A stretch of 64,000 nucleotides of DNA. Origin: Chelydra serpentina (taxonomy: Eukaryota > Chordata > Testudines > Chelydridae). Of the stretch, positions 60,541 through 64,000 are shown piece by piece. Every line of letters starts with the position of its first letter. The stretch's first letter is position 1. A program made the translations under genes and the position numbers. The DNA is taken from contig JBAIAC010000001.1 of assembly GCA_037349315.1 (NCBI GenBank), positions 1,736,001 through 1,800,000 of the forward strand, in the 5' to 3' direction. The notes beneath the pieces were generated by a model, which searched no databases, was not told the DNA's origin, and was given only the letters and a program-made list of their open reading frames with translations.

Positions 60541-63474
60541 CTTTTTATTGTCAGCCTATTGTATAGAAAGGAATCTACAAACATTTCTTTGAGATAAATT
60601 ATGTCAACCTTGTGACAGGCTGTGAGATTCTCTATTACTAAGCATTTTGCAGCTGACAGCTCTTCGACATTAAGTTGAAGAGTAGAAAATGAAGAAGCAA
60701 TAAATACCACTCCACTACCACTGTAATCAGGATCCAGATTATCCAGATTTGGTATTCTGCTTACTCACAGTAGCAGCACTATCCCCACAATATTACACAG
60801 CAACATTTGGATTACAGTAGCCTTAAATCTTCAGTTAGTTAAATGGGGATAATAGTACTTCCCTCCCTAAATACATGAAAGATTTTGAGGAGTTCAGATA
60901 CTACAAAGAAGAGGGCCAGGTAAATGCCATAGATAGGAGCAAAAGAAGAATGTCAAAAGATTTGGATAAGCATTCAAAAGTCTAAGCCTCTTTGGCCTGG
61001 GATCTTGCAAGAACAGACCTTCACATTTGATGCCATCATTGGCTTTGATCAGCTCAGAAATAGCATGAGAATATCTTTGCATACTTTAGATTATAAGGAA
61101 CAATTCAGTGATGATGATAATACATTGCATTTCTATAGATGTCTTCCATCCAAGGCTCCAACTGAAAATATAAGCATATATTAAGTATGTTATCATCTTT
61201 TGTTTATAATTCAGTAGGCCCAATTTGGTTCCCATTCAAATCAATGGGAGTTTTGCCACTGACTTCAATGGAGCAAGATAAGGTTTTATTTCTCAAATAT
61301 TTCTTCTCAATCTTGGTTAAGTAATACACAGTGTTTAATAAGGACTACAGTGTGTACACGTCAAGTTTGAAGTTCTAAATCCAAACTATATTAGATTTAT
61401 CCCAGCACAAAAATGCATCTGAAATGACAGAACACAATCCATACAGCCATTTGGAATTTTCTGCACTTTTAAACAAAAAATAAATGAACAAACAAATCCT
61501 GGTGTGTTTCAAATTTTCTTAAGTAGTTCACTACCTCGAGGATGAGAAGACTCATGAGAAATTTCATTCAAGTTGTAAGTCAATGAAAACCTGAAATTTG
61601 TAATTCAGTTGCCATCTCAACTATAAATATATCTTTGATGGTGTGATGAGAGAGTCATGCTTATTGCATTTATTAAAAGAAGAAAAGCAAATGAAGGGCC
61701 CAATGATGCAAATTCTTACTCACATGACTGTCCATTGACTTCTATCCTATGTTCTGATATACTTACCACTGTAGTATCTGGAACTACTTACTTTGGATCG
61801 CAATCCTGCAAACCTCTAAGCCTTTACCCATGTGAAAAGTCCCATTGAGTAAAATGGCTTCTAATGCTGACCTTCACTCCAGCCTTCTTATCTGTTTTCC
61901 TGTTCCTTCATTTCTTAAAATACTCACTGTATAAAAGCATGGGAATTCACAATGCCACCATTTAAACATACTGCATATTTTAAAAGTGATCAGAACATAT
62001 TGGAAAGAGTATATTTATTCACCTCAAAAAAGGATGAAACAATTTTGCTAAGAAAAAGCCCTTGGTTCTGATGTGAGATGAAACAGAACATTTCAGACTA
62101 AAGGGGATTAGTTTTTCAAAGTTTATGAGCAAGTGAAGTAGGAAGGTTACAGATGAAGTTAGAATTCCACCTTAATAATGGTGCATGCTACTGACACCCA
62201 CAATAATACTGTGGGACTGATCCACTTCTCTAGACACATTTAAAATGCATTGGGTGATAATACTGCATAGCATCATTATAAATATTTTGAAAATGGTTAG
62301 TTTTGTAATACTTTACTTTTAATATATTTCATACAGTGTGTATTTTACTTCTATTATAAAATAAACATGCAATGTTGTTTGTGACCCTTACATATATAGA
62401 AACAACATATTGTCTATTTTTCATATGGAGTGATTGCTATGACCGTTTACCCTTATTCTAGTCTGGTAGCTTACATATCTTAAGGGAGTCGTGGTTAGCA
62501 TTTAGAGTGTGGCTTGGAGCTATGCATGCTCCTAATATAAGCTTGCTGGGAAACAGCTTACATGTTTGTTTCATACACTCTTGCAAAGCTAGCTTGGCTT
62601 GGCTTGACTTTGCCACTGTCGCTACTGGATCGACTGATGGCAGATGGTTAATTACCATAAATAGGATAGAGTCTGTTGTGGTCCTTATGTGCATATCCAG
62701 GCATAACCAAGCAAAGTGCAGCTGTATCTAAGCATGTGAAAGCAGCTTTAGTCTTTCTGCATACACTAATTTTGACCTTTCAAATGGAAAACTGGTGGTG
62801 TCATTTTGAGCAGATGGCAACCAGTAACATTGTAAAACATCAGTGATGTAATTTTTAAAAAGTTATATCATGTTTTTAATGGTTTTAACATGGCATAGTA
62901 TATAAGATCACCTCATCTCCCAGTTTGTAGGGTAAGTCAATGTTAGGACTAGTGCAGTGTGTTTTTTGTATTGGAAAATATGTTATTCTACTAAACAAGA
63001 GTCAATGTTCCCTCATAAGTTCTTGAATTTATGGAATAAATAAACAAACATATATGATTTCCCCCTTGAGCTGTTGAAATTTTTTCTTTAATAAAGTAGG
63101 TTTCATCAGAAGAAAGTGTTTTCATCTTGAGATTCCTGTTTTGGAACCATTCATTTTCTGCTAGAATAGTGAAAATCCATTAGTGCTGAAGCTGCTCCTT
63201 TTATCGGAGTTTTAGCTAAACAAACCTAGAAAGGATAGCCTAGGTTTCATGTTTTTCATGTTTTTATATATATAAAGAGTCATTTGATAAAAATGTATTT
63301 AAACAATATTGCTGCAATCAGCTGTCAACTTCCATAACACATTGTGGAATTCAGTATGCTTGAATTATTTAACAAACGATAAAATGCTAAAATCACATTG
63401 GTCACAGAGAGGACTGTGGATGAACTATGTAAAAATGCCACATGTGTGGATTACTCATTGACTGAAGGATATTT
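60541..63474. other. AT-rich, apparently unique DNA with faint old repeat motifs
   Basis: No ORF with a recognisable domain. CCCATTCAAATCAATGGGAG...GACTTCAATGGAGC near 61230-61275 and CAATCCTGCAAACC...AAAGTCCCATTGAG near 61800-61855 are motifs of old, widespread amniote repeats. Everything else looks unique. Confidence 0.45.
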
Positions 63475-63572
63475 GCTAATGTAAACCTGACAAAGCTTGA
63501 AAGCTTGTCTCTTTCACTAACAGAAGTTAGTCCAATAAAAGATATTACCTCACCCACCTTGTCTCTCAAAGT
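63475..63572 (+). repeat. Widespread repeat tail (AAGCTTGTCTCTTTCAC...CACCTTGTCTCTC)
   Basis: CTTGAAAGCTTGTCTCTTTC, CAGAAGTTAGTCCAATAAAAG and TATTACCTCACCCACCTTG in series are a common amniote interspersed repeat end. It shares a (C/T)GAAAGCTTRT...AATAAA layout with 4388-4507. Confidence 0.7.
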
Positions 63573-64000
63573 TATAAATCGTTGAGAAGTTCAATTACTC
63601 TCCTGGGACTTCATAGCCCATTTGTTTGTATTTCCTCTAAATGGTTGAGAAGCTGATGCAATGGCTATTCCACTTCATTGGGATCAAAAATATTTTAATG
63701 AAAACCAGGTTACCTTCTAATTTATGAACTGGTAATTCTGTTTCTTGTATAGAATAGCAAATCCACATTTTTCAGCCTTGTATACAGAGTGGATCTAGGT
63801 ATTTATCCTAGCAACTTCATGACATATGGTGAAGACCAAAGTTCTAAATACAGCCAACCTTTGTGCCCAGCTAACTTAAAATATTCCTTCCCTTCAATGG
63901 TTCTCTTATACTGAACGAGATAAAACATAAAAGTGATTGTAAAAAAATGAATAGAAAACTAACACCAAATGGCTAAATCAAGTAACCAGAGTGCTGATTT
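63573..64000. other. No recognisable feature
   Basis: AT-rich sequence up to the window edge; nothing seen. Confidence 0.4.

Overview
No host protein-coding gene was recognised in this window. It is a transposon graveyard from a sauropsid genome, most likely a turtle. The evidence is many CR1 LINEs with ATTCTATGA-type 3' tails, five copies of a tRNA-headed SINE with a CR1-like tail, several TGTGAC...GTCACA long terminal repeats (LTRs), PIF/Harbinger and hAT DNA transposons, and a vertebrate mitochondrial insert in the order ND4 - tRNA-His - tRNA-Ser(AGY) - tRNA-Leu(CUN) - ND5. All identifications come from reading the sequence and comparing copies inside the window; no database was searched.

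Layout. 1-4.2 kb: a patchwork of a CR1 tail, LTR pieces, the mitochondrial insert (split by a SINE), an internal CR1 fragment and a decayed Gypsy element with a tRNA-Leu primer site. 4.3-7.9 kb: LTR remnants carrying two non-autonomous DNA elements that still have target duplications. 8.4-18.2 kb: one old minus-strand CR1 opened by later insertions (a second CR1 holding two hAT elements, a third CR1, two hairpin MITEs and a solo LTR). 18.6-24 kb: a solo LTR, a third MITE, GC-rich low-complexity DNA and a CR1 tail. 24-28.8 kb: two plus-strand CR1s, each interrupted by a SINE. 29.6-34.9 kb: a full-length PIF/Harbinger transposon bounded by TAA duplications. It has an apparently intact two-exon Myb/SANT gene, a transposase with one nonsense codon, and an extra antisense ORF next to a 77-bp minisatellite. 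35-46.5 kb: an LTR, a nearly full-length CR1 (ORF1 plus ORF2), another CR1 holding a hAT MITE, and a Gypsy element with a tRNA-Ser primer site whose LTR contains a second solo LTR. 46.6-50.7 kb: LTR pieces, a hAT inside a hAT with a SINE inside, and a fifth hairpin MITE. 52-60.5 kb: older LINEs of at least two lineages, one split by a solo LTR with a perfect 5-bp duplication. 60.5-64 kb: mostly unique-looking AT-rich DNA with faint repeat tails.

How the parts relate. Several older copies preserve the empty target site next to a filled one, so insertion order can be read directly. The Harbinger element could supply Myb-like protein and, if its stop codon is absent in sister copies, transposase. 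The five two-hairpin MITEs share its terminal GTCTACACT-type ends and 3-bp duplications, so they are plausible passengers of that family (inference).
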